Part shown: piece after piece, positions 7,818 through 15,527 of the stretch
Numbering within the stretch: the first letter of the stretch is position 1
How the letters are laid out: the number at the start of each line of letters is the position of its first letter
Source of the DNA: Perlabentimonas sp964554585
GTDB lineage: Bacteria; Bacteroidota; Bacteroidia; Bacteroidales; Tenuifilaceae
NCBI GenBank assembly: GCA_964554585.1
Contig: CAZKPD010000023.1
Span: forward strand, 1-25,126
Direction: 5' to 3'
DNA length: 25,126 nt
Translations under genes and position numbers: made by a program
Notes under the pieces: model-generated
Databases searched by the model: none
Seen by the model: only the letters and a program-made list of their open reading frames with translations
Told to the model about the DNA's origin: nothing

Positions 7818-8576
7818 CTACATGCTTGGGCGCTGCTTGAGTAACTTGATCACTAAATCCCTTTTGCGAACTGAAACCGGAATATGCTCTCCATTGGTGA
7901 GCGTCACATAGCTTTCGGGATATCGTTTATAGCTCACCACAAACTTCATGTTTACCAAGTGTGACTGGTGCACCCTAAAAAAGCCGGAGGGTGTAAGCAG
8001 CTCTTCGTACTCTTTAAGCGTTTTGGATACCAGTACATTGGGTCGATCAGTGAAATTGAAAAGGGTATAGTTATTTTCCGACTCGCACCGCACAATGGAA
8101 TCTTTCTCTGCCACTATAACACTATCAGTTGTGCGGAGCACAATCTTTTGCGGGTCCTCCTCATGCCATTGGATGTTGTCGATAAAGGCTACAAACTTCT
8201 TATTGGTCTCCTCAGCCAAAAGCGAATGCTGAAGTTTATCCACAGCCACAATAAGATCAGAGGGGTCAATAGGTTTCAGGATGTAATCAATGGCGCTAAA
8301 CTTAAAGGCCCGAATGGCAAACTCCTGATAGGCGGTAACAAATACGTATTTAAAGTTGATGGATGCAAATTGCTTTAGCAAATCGAAGCCGGTCCCATCG
8401 GGCATTTGAATATCCAAAAAAACCACGTCGGGCTCCAACCTGTTTATGGTTTCAATGCCGGACACCACGCCATCGGCCTCTCCCACAATGGTAATATCTG
8501 GACAGTAAAGCCTAAGCAAACCTGCCAAGAGCTCTCTGGCATTATTCTCATCGTCAATAATAACTGCTGTAAGCAT
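7818..8576 (-). CDS. LytTR-family response regulator transcription factor
   Basis: Two-component response regulator of the LytR/AlgR type. Residues 1-120 form a receiver domain with the acidic pair Asp8/Asp9, phospho-acceptor Asp55 in FLDIQMPDGTGFDLL, Thr81 in VTAY and Lys101 in LKP. Residues from about 145 to 250 form a LytTR DNA-binding domain, with the typical SENNYTLF, FFRVHQSHLVN and IPVSVRKRD segments. The length of 252 is normal. No histidine kinase lies next to it, so it is an orphan within this window; its usual partner would be a LytS-type kinase coded elsewhere. It has its own promoter-like element. Confidence 0.93.
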   Translation of the reverse strand: MLTAVIIDDENNARELLAGLLRLYCPDITIVGEADGVVSGIETINRLEPDVVFLDIQMPDGTGFDLLKQFASINFKYVFVTAYQEFAIRAFKFSAIDYILKPIDPSDLIVAVDKLQHSLLAEETNKKFVAFIDNIQWHEEDPQKIVLRTTDSVIVAEKDSIVRCESENNYTLFNFTDRPNVLVSKTLKEYEELLTPSGFFRVHQSHLVNMKFVVSYKRYPESYVTLTNGEHIPVSVRKRDLVIKLLKQRPSM

Positions 8577-8624
8577 ACTTTGCCTTTTTCTCTGCTATGT
8601 GCTGCCCATTGGCTACTAGTGGTG

Positions 8625-8632
8625 CAAATATA
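8625..8632 (-). promoter_or_regulatory. Predicted -7 promoter element for the LytTR regulator
   Basis: The minus strand reads TATATTTG, a full match to TAnnTTTG, about 49 bases before the start codon. No clear -33 TTTG. Confidence 0.4.
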
Positions 8633-8772
8633 TCTCTTTTAATTTTTTAAAAAGGATGCCATAAAATGAAGTTTTCACAAATCTTTTAGAAATGGTAAAA
8701 CTTAAGCATTGTTCAAGTGTTATACTTTCAAAGATTCTAACCCGGTTTTCTGTTACTTAAAACTTTTAAGCT

Positions 8773-8961
8773 ATGGCAATAAATAAAGTTTGGATTGAAG
8801 ATGGATGCATCTCTTGCGGACTGTGCGAAGAGATTAGCCCCAAAGTGTTCAAGGTAGAAGATGTTGCAATTGTTATTGAAGGGGTTAACTACAGTGAGCA
8901 TGAGGAGAGCATCAAAGAGGCCGCCGATGAGTGCCCGGCAGGTGTAATAAAGTTTGAATAA
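8773..8961 (+). CDS. Small 4Fe-4S ferredoxin
   Basis: A 62-residue cytoplasmic electron carrier with one predicted [4Fe-4S] cluster, bound by Cys12, Cys15, Cys18 (CISCGLC) and Cys54 in ECPAGVI. Spacing is that of single-cluster ferredoxins such as those of Thermotoga and Desulfovibrio; the second cluster of clostridial ferredoxins is absent. It is the first gene of a plus-strand redox block and is followed by osmC after 48 bases. Its partner enzyme cannot be told from the sequence. Confidence 0.92.
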   Translation: MAINKVWIEDGCISCGLCEEISPKVFKVEDVAIVIEGVNYSEHEESIKEAADECPAGVIKFE

Positions 8962-9009
8962 TTTGGCGCTAAACTAACTTTCAGCAATTAACTATTAAGA
9001 TTCAACATC

Positions 9010-9438
9010 ATGAAAACATCAAATGCACACGCACAATGGAAAGGTAAGATCAATAATGGTAAAGGTTCCATGAAATTTTCCGGCTATGAAGGAAACTACT
9101 CTTTTGCCTCACGTTTTGAAAATGGAACTGATACTAATCCCGAGGAATTAGTGGGTGCGGCTCATGCGGGCTGCTACTCTATGTACCTATCGTTGCTCTT
9201 AACCGAAGAAGGCCTTACACCAGACAGCATTGACACAACGGCTAAAGTAACCATTGGCAAAGACGATTCCGGCCCCCATATCAGCCTTATTGCCCTTGAG
9301 TGTAAGGTAAAATGCAATGGCCTTGCCGAAAACAAACTGCAAGAGCTGGCTAAAATAGCCAAAGAGAAATGCCCTGTTTCCAGATTATATGCCGGAGGAA
9401 CAGCTAAAATTACTCTGGATGCAAAACTTGTGGTATAG
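9010..9438 (+). CDS. osmC: OsmC family peroxiredoxin-like protein
   Basis: OsmC/Ohr-fold thiol peroxidase that reduces organic hydroperoxides with two cysteines. Here these are Cys55 in ELVGAAHAGCYSMYL and Cys121 in EKCPVSRL, at the normal places; the start TSNAHAQWKG and the GTDTNPEELVGAA stretch fit OsmC rather than Ohr. The length of 142 residues is normal. It lies 48 bases after the ferredoxin and is followed by a strong terminator-like hairpin before the AhpD-like genes. Most likely part of a peroxide-defence unit. Confidence 0.9.
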   Translation: MKTSNAHAQWKGKINNGKGSMKFSGYEGNYSFASRFENGTDTNPEELVGAAHAGCYSMYLSLLLTEEGLTPDSIDTTAKVTIGKDDSGPHISLIALECKVKCNGLAENKLQELAKIAKEKCPVSRLYAGGTAKITLDAKLVV

Positions 9439-9453
9439 CCACACTCAAACCAT

Positions 9454-9490
9454 AAGGGGTAGTGCATAAATTAGCACTGCCCTTTTTCTT
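9454..9490 (+). terminator. Terminator-like hairpin between osmC and the AhpD-like genes
   Basis: A 12-base-pair stem (9454-9465 with 9474-9485, two G-T pairs) with an 8-base loop runs straight into T-rich sequence (9483-9490). It has the form of a rho-independent terminator. Only 38 bases separate it from the next start codon and no promoter match is seen there, so it may act as partial termination (an attenuator) inside an operon. Confidence 0.7.
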
Positions 9491-9527
9491 TCAAACAATT
9501 AATGGGACCAAAAAAACTCCTTGTATC

Positions 9528-9977
9528 ATGACAGCACGTTTAAACTATTCCAACGTAATGCCCGAGGCCATTAAGGGTATGCTTGAGCTGGAGAAGTTTG
9601 TGGCAACCTCAGATTTGGAACGACAGCTCTACGAACTGGTGAAAACTAGGGCATCGCAAATAAATGGGTGCGCATACTGCCTAGACATGCATACGAAGGA
9701 TGCCCGAAAAGCCGGAGAAACCGAGCAGCGGCTCTATGCGCTCAATGCATGGCGCGAAACGCCATTCTACACACTCCGTGAGCGTGCTGCACTTGCGTGG
9801 ACCGAAGCGCTAACCCTTATCTCGGAAAATGAAATTCCCGATTCGCTTTACCAAGAAATGCTTGAGCATTTTAGCGAGAAGGAGCTCATTACCCTAACCA
9901 TGGCCATTGTGGCCATAAATGGGTGGAACAGGCTTTCCATTGCATTTAAAACCGTTCCGGGAAGCTACAACCCATAA
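9528..9977 (+). CDS. AhpD-like / carboxymuconolactone decarboxylase family protein (first copy)
   Basis: A 149-residue all-helical AhpD-fold protein with the redox motif Cys48-x-x-Cys51 and His55 in GCAYCLDMHTKDARKAG, the pattern of alkylhydroperoxidase AhpD, which passes electrons to peroxide reduction. The C-terminal part (ERAALAWTEALTLI, TMAIVAINGWNRLSIAF) is typical of this subfamily. I start at the ATG at 9528; the frame is open further upstream to 9462, but that start would lie inside the terminator hairpin loop. It is followed 9 bases later by a second member of the family. Role in peroxide or thiol stress is inferred from the CxxC and from osmC beside it. Confidence 0.9.
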   Translation: MTARLNYSNVMPEAIKGMLELEKFVATSDLERQLYELVKTRASQINGCAYCLDMHTKDARKAGETEQRLYALNAWRETPFYTLRERAALAWTEALTLISENEIPDSLYQEMLEHFSEKELITLTMAIVAINGWNRLSIAFKTVPGSYNP

Positions 9978-9986
9978 ATACATGCC

Positions 9987-10340
9987 ATGACTAAACCCTT
10001 AAAAACAAAAACCATGGATCAAAAAAATATTTTCCCCCAAGCCACTAAAGAATTGGCCGATAAGCGTAAAGAGTTGGCTCCGGAAATTATAGACGCTTGG
10101 AATAATTTTAGCAAAACAGTTTTTAGCGATGGTGCACTACCCGAAAAAACCAAACAGCTTATTGCCATTGCGGTGGCCCATGTAACCCAATGCCCTTACT
10201 GCATTAAATCGCATACCAAAGCAGCATTGCGCAAAGGGGCTACCCGCCAAGAGATTATGGAAGCTATTTGGGTTGCTGCCGAGATGCGCGCCGGAGGCGC
10301 ATACGCTCATTCCCTTATTGCCCTTGACGAAATGGATTAA
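9987..10340 (+). CDS. AhpD-like / carboxymuconolactone decarboxylase family protein (second copy)
   Basis: A short AhpD-fold protein of 117 residues with CPYCIKSHTKAA (CxxC plus His) at the centre, then the EIMEAIWVAAEMRAGGAYAHS stretch of small CMD proteins. It is not a close copy of the gene before it: the two share the CxxCxxxH site but differ in length and flanks, so they look like distinct subfamilies rather than a recent duplication. The start is unclear: ATG at 9987 or ATG at 10014; the latter follows a very A-rich stretch, which favours translation in Bacteroidota. Spaced 9 bases from the previous stop and 12 from the next gene, so an operon is likely. Confidence 0.88.
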   Translation: MTKPLKTKTMDQKNIFPQATKELADKRKELAPEIIDAWNNFSKTVFSDGALPEKTKQLIAIAVAHVTQCPYCIKSHTKAALRKGATRQEIMEAIWVAAEMRAGGAYAHSLIALDEMD

Positions 10341-10352
10341 ATACTTAATGCC

Positions 10353-10703
10353 ATGATGAACTTTAGCATTAAAAGAATTTACGATAAACCCGGAGAAAAT
10401 GATGGCTATCGTATACTAGTGGATAGGCTGTGGCCACGAGGTGTATCCAAAGATAAAGCCGAGCTGGACGAGTGGAATAAGGAGATAACTCCCACCCCGG
10501 AACTACGAAAGTGGTTTGACCACAAGGAGGAGCGGTTCCAAGAATTCAATTTGCGCTATAGGGAAGAACTAAAAGCTAAAGAGGATGAGCTGAACAGGTT
10601 GCGCGAAATTGCAAAATCTGAGCCCGTAACGCTCCTATATGCCGCAAAAAGCCCAACTATTAACCATGCCATTATCCTCAAAGCGGTGTTAATGGGACAG
10701 TAA
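10353..10703 (+). CDS. DUF488 family protein
   Basis: A 116-residue protein of the DUF488 family, whose function is not established. Family marks are the early KRIYDKP, the VDRLWPRGVSKDKAELDEWNKEI core and the late TLLYAAKSPTINHAIIL segment, in which related members often carry an equivalent LLYaArd/k motif. No cysteines or membrane segments. The start could be the ATG at 10353 or the next codon, also ATG. It sits tightly between the second AhpD-like gene and the NADH dehydrogenase, so it is probably co-expressed with them. Confidence 0.9.
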   Translation: MMNFSIKRIYDKPGENDGYRILVDRLWPRGVSKDKAELDEWNKEITPTPELRKWFDHKEERFQEFNLRYREELKAKEDELNRLREIAKSEPVTLLYAAKSPTINHAIILKAVLMGQ

Positions 10704-10742
10704 AACTTCAGTATATACAATCTTAACCGTACTTTTTAAAAA

Positions 10743-12011
10743 ATGGGTAACAAGAAAAAAGTAATCGTTGTGGGTGGCGGTTTTGGCGGCATCCAGCTTG
10801 CACTTCACCTAGACAAAAAGCGCTTTGATGTACTGCTTATTGACAAGCTAAACCATCACCAATTCCAACCACTCTTCTATCAGGTAGCTACCTCTCAAAT
10901 AGAACCATCCAGCATCTCTTTCCCTCTGCGTCATGTGATGAAAAAGCAGAAGAATGTGCTAATCCGAATGGCTAGTCTAACCCAGGTTTTTCCTAATGAG
11001 AAAAGGATAAGCACTACCATTGGAGACTTTGAGTACGATTATCTGGTAATTGCCATGGGTTGTAAAACCAACTTTTTTGGCAATCAGCATATTGGTGAGC
11101 ATGCCTTTACCCTAAAGACCACCTACGATGCCATAAAAATCAGGAATCACATTCTCAGAACCTTCGAGCGCATTGCTTCGGCAGGCAATAAAGGAGATGT
11201 GGAGGGATTACTTAACCTGGTTATTGTGGGAGGTGGCCCCACCGGAGTTGAGCTGGCCGGTGCTTTTGCCGAGATTAAAAAGAATATCCTCCCGAGAGAT
11301 TATCCCCGTTTAGATTTTAACAAGCTGAACATTTACCTGGTTGAGGGAACAAAAAACACGCTAAACACCATGAGCCCTAAGGCTCAAAAAGCATCCAAAA
11401 AGTACTTAGAAAAAATGGGTGTTGGGCTAATTACCGAAACTTTTGTTACCGATTACGATGGCACAACCCTTAGCTTTAATACCGGAAAAAGTATTAAGAC
11501 CGAAACCGTGATTTGGGCAGCAGGAGTTACCCCTAATCAGGTTAATGGGTTGGAAGACCAACTTTTTACCCGAGGAAAACGAATTGTGGTTGACCGATAC
11601 AACCGGGTTAACAGCCACGAAGGCCTCTTTGCTGTTGGAGATATCGCCCATATGGTTACCCCAAAATACCCCAACGGGCATCCCCAAGTGGCCAATGTGG
11701 CCATCAATCAGGCTCGGAATTTGGCCAAGAACCTGAATAGGATGGAACAAGGCAAATCGCTGGCTGAGTATGAGTATAAAGATTTGGGCTCAATGGCAAC
11801 CATTGGACGAAACAAAGCGGTTGTTGACCTCCCATTTGTTCGCTTTAAAGGGCATGTAGCTTGGTTTACTTGGATGTTTCTTCACCTCATGCTTATCCTG
11901 AGCGTTCGCAATAAGCTTATCATTTTTATTAACTGGGCTTTTGCTTACTTTACCAAGGATACAGCGCTAAGGCTCATTTTGACAGATCCCAATGAGCCTA
12001 GCTCAAAATAG
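10743..12011 (+). CDS. ndh: Type II NADH:quinone oxidoreductase (NDH-2)
   Basis: Single-subunit flavoprotein that oxidises NADH and reduces membrane quinone without pumping ions. The FAD site GGGFGG lies at residues 11-16 and the NADH site GGGPTG at 163-168. The flavin-contacting FAVGD is at 296-300 and the PQVANVAINQ stretch near 314-323 is the quinone-side motif of the family. The C-terminus (about 376-403) is hydrophobic and amphipathic, suited to membrane attachment. The length of 422 is normal. It ends the plus-strand redox block and converges on the LtaS-like gene. The quinone would be menaquinone, consistent with mqnE in the same window. Confidence 0.92.
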   Translation: MGNKKKVIVVGGGFGGIQLALHLDKKRFDVLLIDKLNHHQFQPLFYQVATSQIEPSSISFPLRHVMKKQKNVLIRMASLTQVFPNEKRISTTIGDFEYDYLVIAMGCKTNFFGNQHIGEHAFTLKTTYDAIKIRNHILRTFERIASAGNKGDVEGLLNLVIVGGGPTGVELAGAFAEIKKNILPRDYPRLDFNKLNIYLVEGTKNTLNTMSPKAQKASKKYLEKMGVGLITETFVTDYDGTTLSFNTGKSIKTETVIWAAGVTPNQVNGLEDQLFTRGKRIVVDRYNRVNSHEGLFAVGDIAHMVTPKYPNGHPQVANVAINQARNLAKNLNRMEQGKSLAEYEYKDLGSMATIGRNKAVVDLPFVRFKGHVAWFTWMFLHLMLILSVRNKLIIFINWAFAYFTKDTALRLILTDPNEPSSK

Positions 12012-12041
12012 CATTGTAGAGAAGAGATTAAGAGGCGGTAA

Positions 12042-14420
12042 TCACCGTTCATCCTTTTGCCAAACAGAAACCTCGCAGCTGAGTTTCCTTAACTTAATCC
12101 CGTCAATCCCTTTGGGATTATGGATGTATAGTTTACCAATTAGTGAGTCGGATGTTGCGGGAACCTCTATGGTTTTTATATAGCTGAACCTTTTAAACTT
12201 GCTCCGAGTTTTAGGTAACATGCTCTGGAATATGGGATTTGAAACCCATTTCAAATCGCTTTGCGATGCCATGCTTGTGGCCGAAAAAATTACAAAAGGA
12301 CCGGTCTGCTCGCTAAGCCGAATGTGGGAAGGCACAAAAATTTCACCCTGTAGGTGAACCTTCACCTTACTATAATCTCTCCCAATGGGTATTCTTACTA
12401 GGTTTTGATAAAGATTTTCATGGGTTATAGTCATTCGGGTATTCCTAACCGTTGGGCTATAACTTAAATCTATCTCATCATGATACGTCATATACTCCTT
12501 TGGTATAATCTGATTGGAGGTAACAACCGTACTATGCAGTTGGGTGAGCGTTCTGAAAATATCAGAGAACCTTTGTCTGTCTACCTTAGCAGTAATCTCC
12601 TCCAACGAATCCATGGCGTGCACTTTAAAAACTTTCGAAAAGGTCAAAAGGGTATCCTGTTTTAGAAAATAAGAGAACTCCTTATTGCACCCCATCATCA
12701 AAAAGTTTTGATTAGATGAAAATTCGCTGGTTGTGTCAATATCCCCATTCACAAAGGTGTTTACCCTAGTAGCAAAAGGGCTAAGGTAGCCCTTATTCAA
12801 CAGGTTGATGATTGAAGGGGTTAGGTTTCCATGGTTCACTACCGATTTAAACTTTTGCGATTTTTTGAGTAGAGGAGAATAGATTAAAAGTGGGACATGG
12901 TAACCATCGAGCCTATACTTTTGAGATGAGTACTGATGATGGTCGCCAGTAATGATAAAAATGGTATTACTAAAACTCTCGTCCTCACTCATCCTCCCAA
13001 AAAAATTCTTTAAGCAATCATCTAAATAAAGAAAGCTGCCCAGCAGCTCAAGGTTGGGCGTATAGGCTTTCTTAAAATCTTCGGGTAAGTTGGAACTCAT
13101 TAACCGCTCCGTTGCTTTTTGCGTGTACTCATCTTGGTTTGCAAAACCAAAAGGTGGATGGGTTGATATGGTAATGTAGGTGGTTAGGGTTTTCTTTCCT
13201 CTAAAATTTTTCTCCTGTTTAACCCCATAATCCAAAATAGCCTCATCTGGATATCCCCAGGTCCAACCTCCACCCTTAATTGACATTTTTTCGTACTCAT
13301 TCGGAAGGATACTCCCCCATAAATAGCTCACATTTTGATTCTCAAAAAATGCTCGGGTATTATCATACTCCCCATCAGCACCATAGTAGCAAGGGGTTTC
13401 GTAACCCAGTTCCTGTAAGTAGGTATACAATGTTAGGTGATTGGGAAAATCCATATTGTAGAGCAAACCATGAGCCCCATAGGGCAATGATCCCATCAGG
13501 CTGGGCAATACATTAAATGTACACTCCGAGCTGGAGAGGCAGTTCTCCCAATAGAGGCTGTGGTTGGCCAGCGAGTCGAGAAACGGCGTAAAACTTCCCA
13601 TGTAAGCACCCTCCCCGCTTGATGCTCTGCAAAGGCTTTCGACCACAATTACCACTATGTTGGGCAGTTCACTTTTTAGCTCAAAAAAAGGATACAAATT
13701 ACTAGTAGAATCGTGCTCTCTGAGAAAAGGAAATTGCCTATCCATTGACCCAAGGTATGCGGGATAGTAAAACTTATTCACATACTCAATGGGAAGTTCA
13801 TCGGCAGGCATATCATCCGTTTCGGAGAAAACTATATTACCGAACACCTTGGAAACAAAGTAGACAAACTTATTCTGTGAGAGGTATCCTTTTTGCAAAT
13901 CCTTAAAACTGACAAAGAATGTGCTGAGGGATAGAACCATCCCCACAAGTAAAAATGAAAAACGTTTTATTCTCACCCGGAATAGGGCTATCAAAAAGAC
14001 GACAATAGTAAGTAAAAGGAATGCGATTTGAAAAAATGGGATATTACCGGTTTTAGCCACAAAAACCAGCTCATTTATGTTCCTACGAAACAGCTCATGA
14101 TCAAGTGGTGCTCCTCTTTGTGAGTAAAAAACCACTAAGGAGAATTCGCTCACAATAACCAGTATGGATATGGAAATGAGCACTATTCTCCCTGTTTTTT
14201 GGGTTGTTGTGACGCTAACAAGCAGAGCGATAAGTAACAGGAAAAAGACTAATCTCAAATCAAAAGCTAAGCCTAAGAACTGATAGGGAAGAATGGAGAA
14301 GTTAAGGGTTAGAGTGGAAGAAAGTAGGTAGGTCTCAAACGCTCTCAACAAAACCAACGCACCGAATGTAAAATATGCGATACGAAATAGATCACCGTTA
14401 TTTTCTATCCAACGTCTCAA
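12042..14420 (-). CDS. LtaS-like membrane sulfatase-fold transferase (phosphoglycerol/phosphoethanolamine transferase type)
   Basis: Membrane enzyme with five hydrophobic spans (about 14-34, 48-70, 78-100, 128-148, 153-172) and an outer sulfatase-fold domain of the lipoteichoic acid synthase type. Metal and catalytic sites are visible: Glu261 in VIVVESL, a Ser/Thr nucleophile cluster at 296-301 (SSSECT), His421 in STHPPF and Asp493/His494 in ITGDHHQ. About 150 residues at the C-terminus (640-792) go beyond the usual catalytic domain and look beta-rich. The start is a TTG at 14418-14420; a TAA lies one codon upstream, so no longer form exists, and the next ATG would remove most spans. It follows ddl by 24 bases. 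Substrate unknown: Bacteroidota have no classical lipoteichoic acid, so it may modify a lipid, glycan or envelope polymer. Confidence 0.85.
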   Translation of the reverse strand: MRRWIENNGDLFRIAYFTFGALVLLRAFETYLLSSTLTLNFSILPYQFLGLAFDLRLVFFLLLIALLVSVTTTQKTGRIVLISISILVIVSEFSLVVFYSQRGAPLDHELFRRNINELVFVAKTGNIPFFQIAFLLLTIVVFLIALFRVRIKRFSFLLVGMVLSLSTFFVSFKDLQKGYLSQNKFVYFVSKVFGNIVFSETDDMPADELPIEYVNKFYYPAYLGSMDRQFPFLREHDSTSNLYPFFELKSELPNIVVIVVESLCRASSGEGAYMGSFTPFLDSLANHSLYWENCLSSSECTFNVLPSLMGSLPYGAHGLLYNMDFPNHLTLYTYLQELGYETPCYYGADGEYDNTRAFFENQNVSYLWGSILPNEYEKMSIKGGGWTWGYPDEAILDYGVKQEKNFRGKKTLTTYITISTHPPFGFANQDEYTQKATERLMSSNLPEDFKKAYTPNLELLGSFLYLDDCLKNFFGRMSEDESFSNTIFIITGDHHQYSSQKYRLDGYHVPLLIYSPLLKKSQKFKSVVNHGNLTPSIINLLNKGYLSPFATRVNTFVNGDIDTTSEFSSNQNFLMMGCNKEFSYFLKQDTLLTFSKVFKVHAMDSLEEITAKVDRQRFSDIFRTLTQLHSTVVTSNQIIPKEYMTYHDEIDLSYSPTVRNTRMTITHENLYQNLVRIPIGRDYSKVKVHLQGEIFVPSHIRLSEQTGPFVIFSATSMASQSDLKWVSNPIFQSMLPKTRSKFKRFSYIKTIEVPATSDSLIGKLYIHNPKGIDGIKLRKLSCEVSVWQKDER

Positions 14421-14444
14421 ATCTTATTACTGTAAATTAGCCTA

Positions 14445-15431
14445 TTATGCTCGCTCCATAGCATCCTGAATAACCATGGTAAACACATCCTTCATTGCAA
14501 GTCCCATGGCCGCCACCTGTTGGGGTATTATACTGGCCTCGCTCATTCCGGGAACCGTATTCACTTCGAGGAAGTATAACTTTTTATTGCCGTAGATATA
14601 ATCCATCCGTACTATTCCCCTACAGTTTAGCCTATCGTAAATTTCCGATGAAACCGATTGGATATGGTCGGCTAGCTCGTCGGGTATACGGGCAGGGGTT
14701 ATCTCTTCAACCTCATTCTCGTACTTTGCTCCGTAATCAAAAAACTCGTTCTTAGGCACTATTTCAGTTACGGGAAGTATCAGCGTTTTATTCCGAGTTT
14801 TAATCACCCCGCAGGTTAACTCCATTCCCGGGATAAACCCCTCAAGCATAACCTCTCTATCCTCTGTAAAAGCGTTCTCAACGGCTGATGGTATATCCTC
14901 CTCAACTTTTACTTTTGTGATGCCATAGCTGCTCCCGCTCTGATTGGGTTTTACGAACAGCGGTAAACCCAAACTAGCTACCACATCCTTAGGGTTAACC
15001 TGTTGCCCTTTGCGTACTACAATATCTTTGGCTAAATGGGTATTAATTCCCTGAAGCATCCGCTTAGCTACGCCCTTGTTAAATGTTAATGACGAATTTA
15101 GAACATCCCCTGTGGTATAGGGAATTCCCATCATCTCAAAATATCCCTGCAGTAACCCGTTCTCACCGGGAGTACCGTGAATGAGGACAAGTGCGCACTG
15201 AAACGGTATGTTCTCACCATCAATGGTGGCACTAAACGTATCCCACGATATGGGCACATCGCCATGCTGCGGGTGTTTGAGCACCATTTGACGACCCGAA
15301 AGCAAGATGGTGTATGCATTGTACCTATCAGCATCAAGCCATTTGGCTACCTGTGTTGCACCCCTAAGCGAAATGCCGGCCTCCGACGAATTGCCTCCCG
15401 CCATAATGGCTACGTTGATTTTTTGACTCAT
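14445..15431 (-). CDS. ddl: D-alanine--D-alanine ligase
   Basis: ATP-grasp ligase that makes D-Ala-D-Ala for peptidoglycan precursors in the cytoplasm. Visible marks are the N-terminal MAGGNSSEAGIS loop, HGTPGENG near residue 85, LFVKPNQSGSSYGITKV in the ATP-grasp part, EVMLEGFIPGMELTCGV, and the C-terminal metal and substrate site FLEVNTVPGMSEASI. The length of 328 is normal. It begins a minus-strand transcript with the LtaS-like gene and has its own promoter element. The neighbouring rluD/PASTA group on the same strand is an arrangement I recall from other Bacteroidota. Confidence 0.96.
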   Translation of the reverse strand: MSQKINVAIMAGGNSSEAGISLRGATQVAKWLDADRYNAYTILLSGRQMVLKHPQHGDVPISWDTFSATIDGENIPFQCALVLIHGTPGENGLLQGYFEMMGIPYTTGDVLNSSLTFNKGVAKRMLQGINTHLAKDIVVRKGQQVNPKDVVASLGLPLFVKPNQSGSSYGITKVKVEEDIPSAVENAFTEDREVMLEGFIPGMELTCGVIKTRNKTLILPVTEIVPKNEFFDYGAKYENEVEEITPARIPDELADHIQSVSSEIYDRLNCRGIVRMDYIYGNKKLYFLEVNTVPGMSEASIIPQQVAAMGLAMKDVFTMVIQDAMERA

Positions 15432-15455
15432 TTCCGGATATTTTAAAATTTAGCT

Positions 15456-15463
15456 CAAAAGTA
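15456..15463 (-). promoter_or_regulatory. Predicted -7 promoter element for ddl
   Basis: The minus strand reads TACTTTTG, a full match to TAnnTTTG, 24 bases before the ddl ATG; 19 bases further upstream is TTTT, a 3-of-4 match to the -33 box. Confidence 0.5.
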
Positions 15464-15527
15464 GCAAGAAAAGTGATGGGTTAAAAAGCCTTGTAACAGA
15501 ATATTTTTTATGCCCACAGACACAGAA

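Noticed and set aside
7968..8378. A 136-codon plus-strand open frame inside the LytTR regulator gene
   Set aside because: Fully antisense to a gene with intact conserved motifs; no recognisable protein and no promoter of its own.
9462..9527. Longer N-terminus for the first AhpD-like protein
   Set aside because: The start would fall inside the terminator hairpin and the extra residues are unlike the family; ATG 9528 gives the expected start.
9528..10340. Recent tandem duplication of AhpD-like genes
   Set aside because: Apart from the CxxCxxxH site the two proteins differ in length and sequence, so they are old, distinct subfamilies.
12012..12060. Terminator between convergent ndh and the LtaS-like gene
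   Set aside because: Only a 4-5 base stem (CGGT/ACCG) without a T tract is present; too weak to call.
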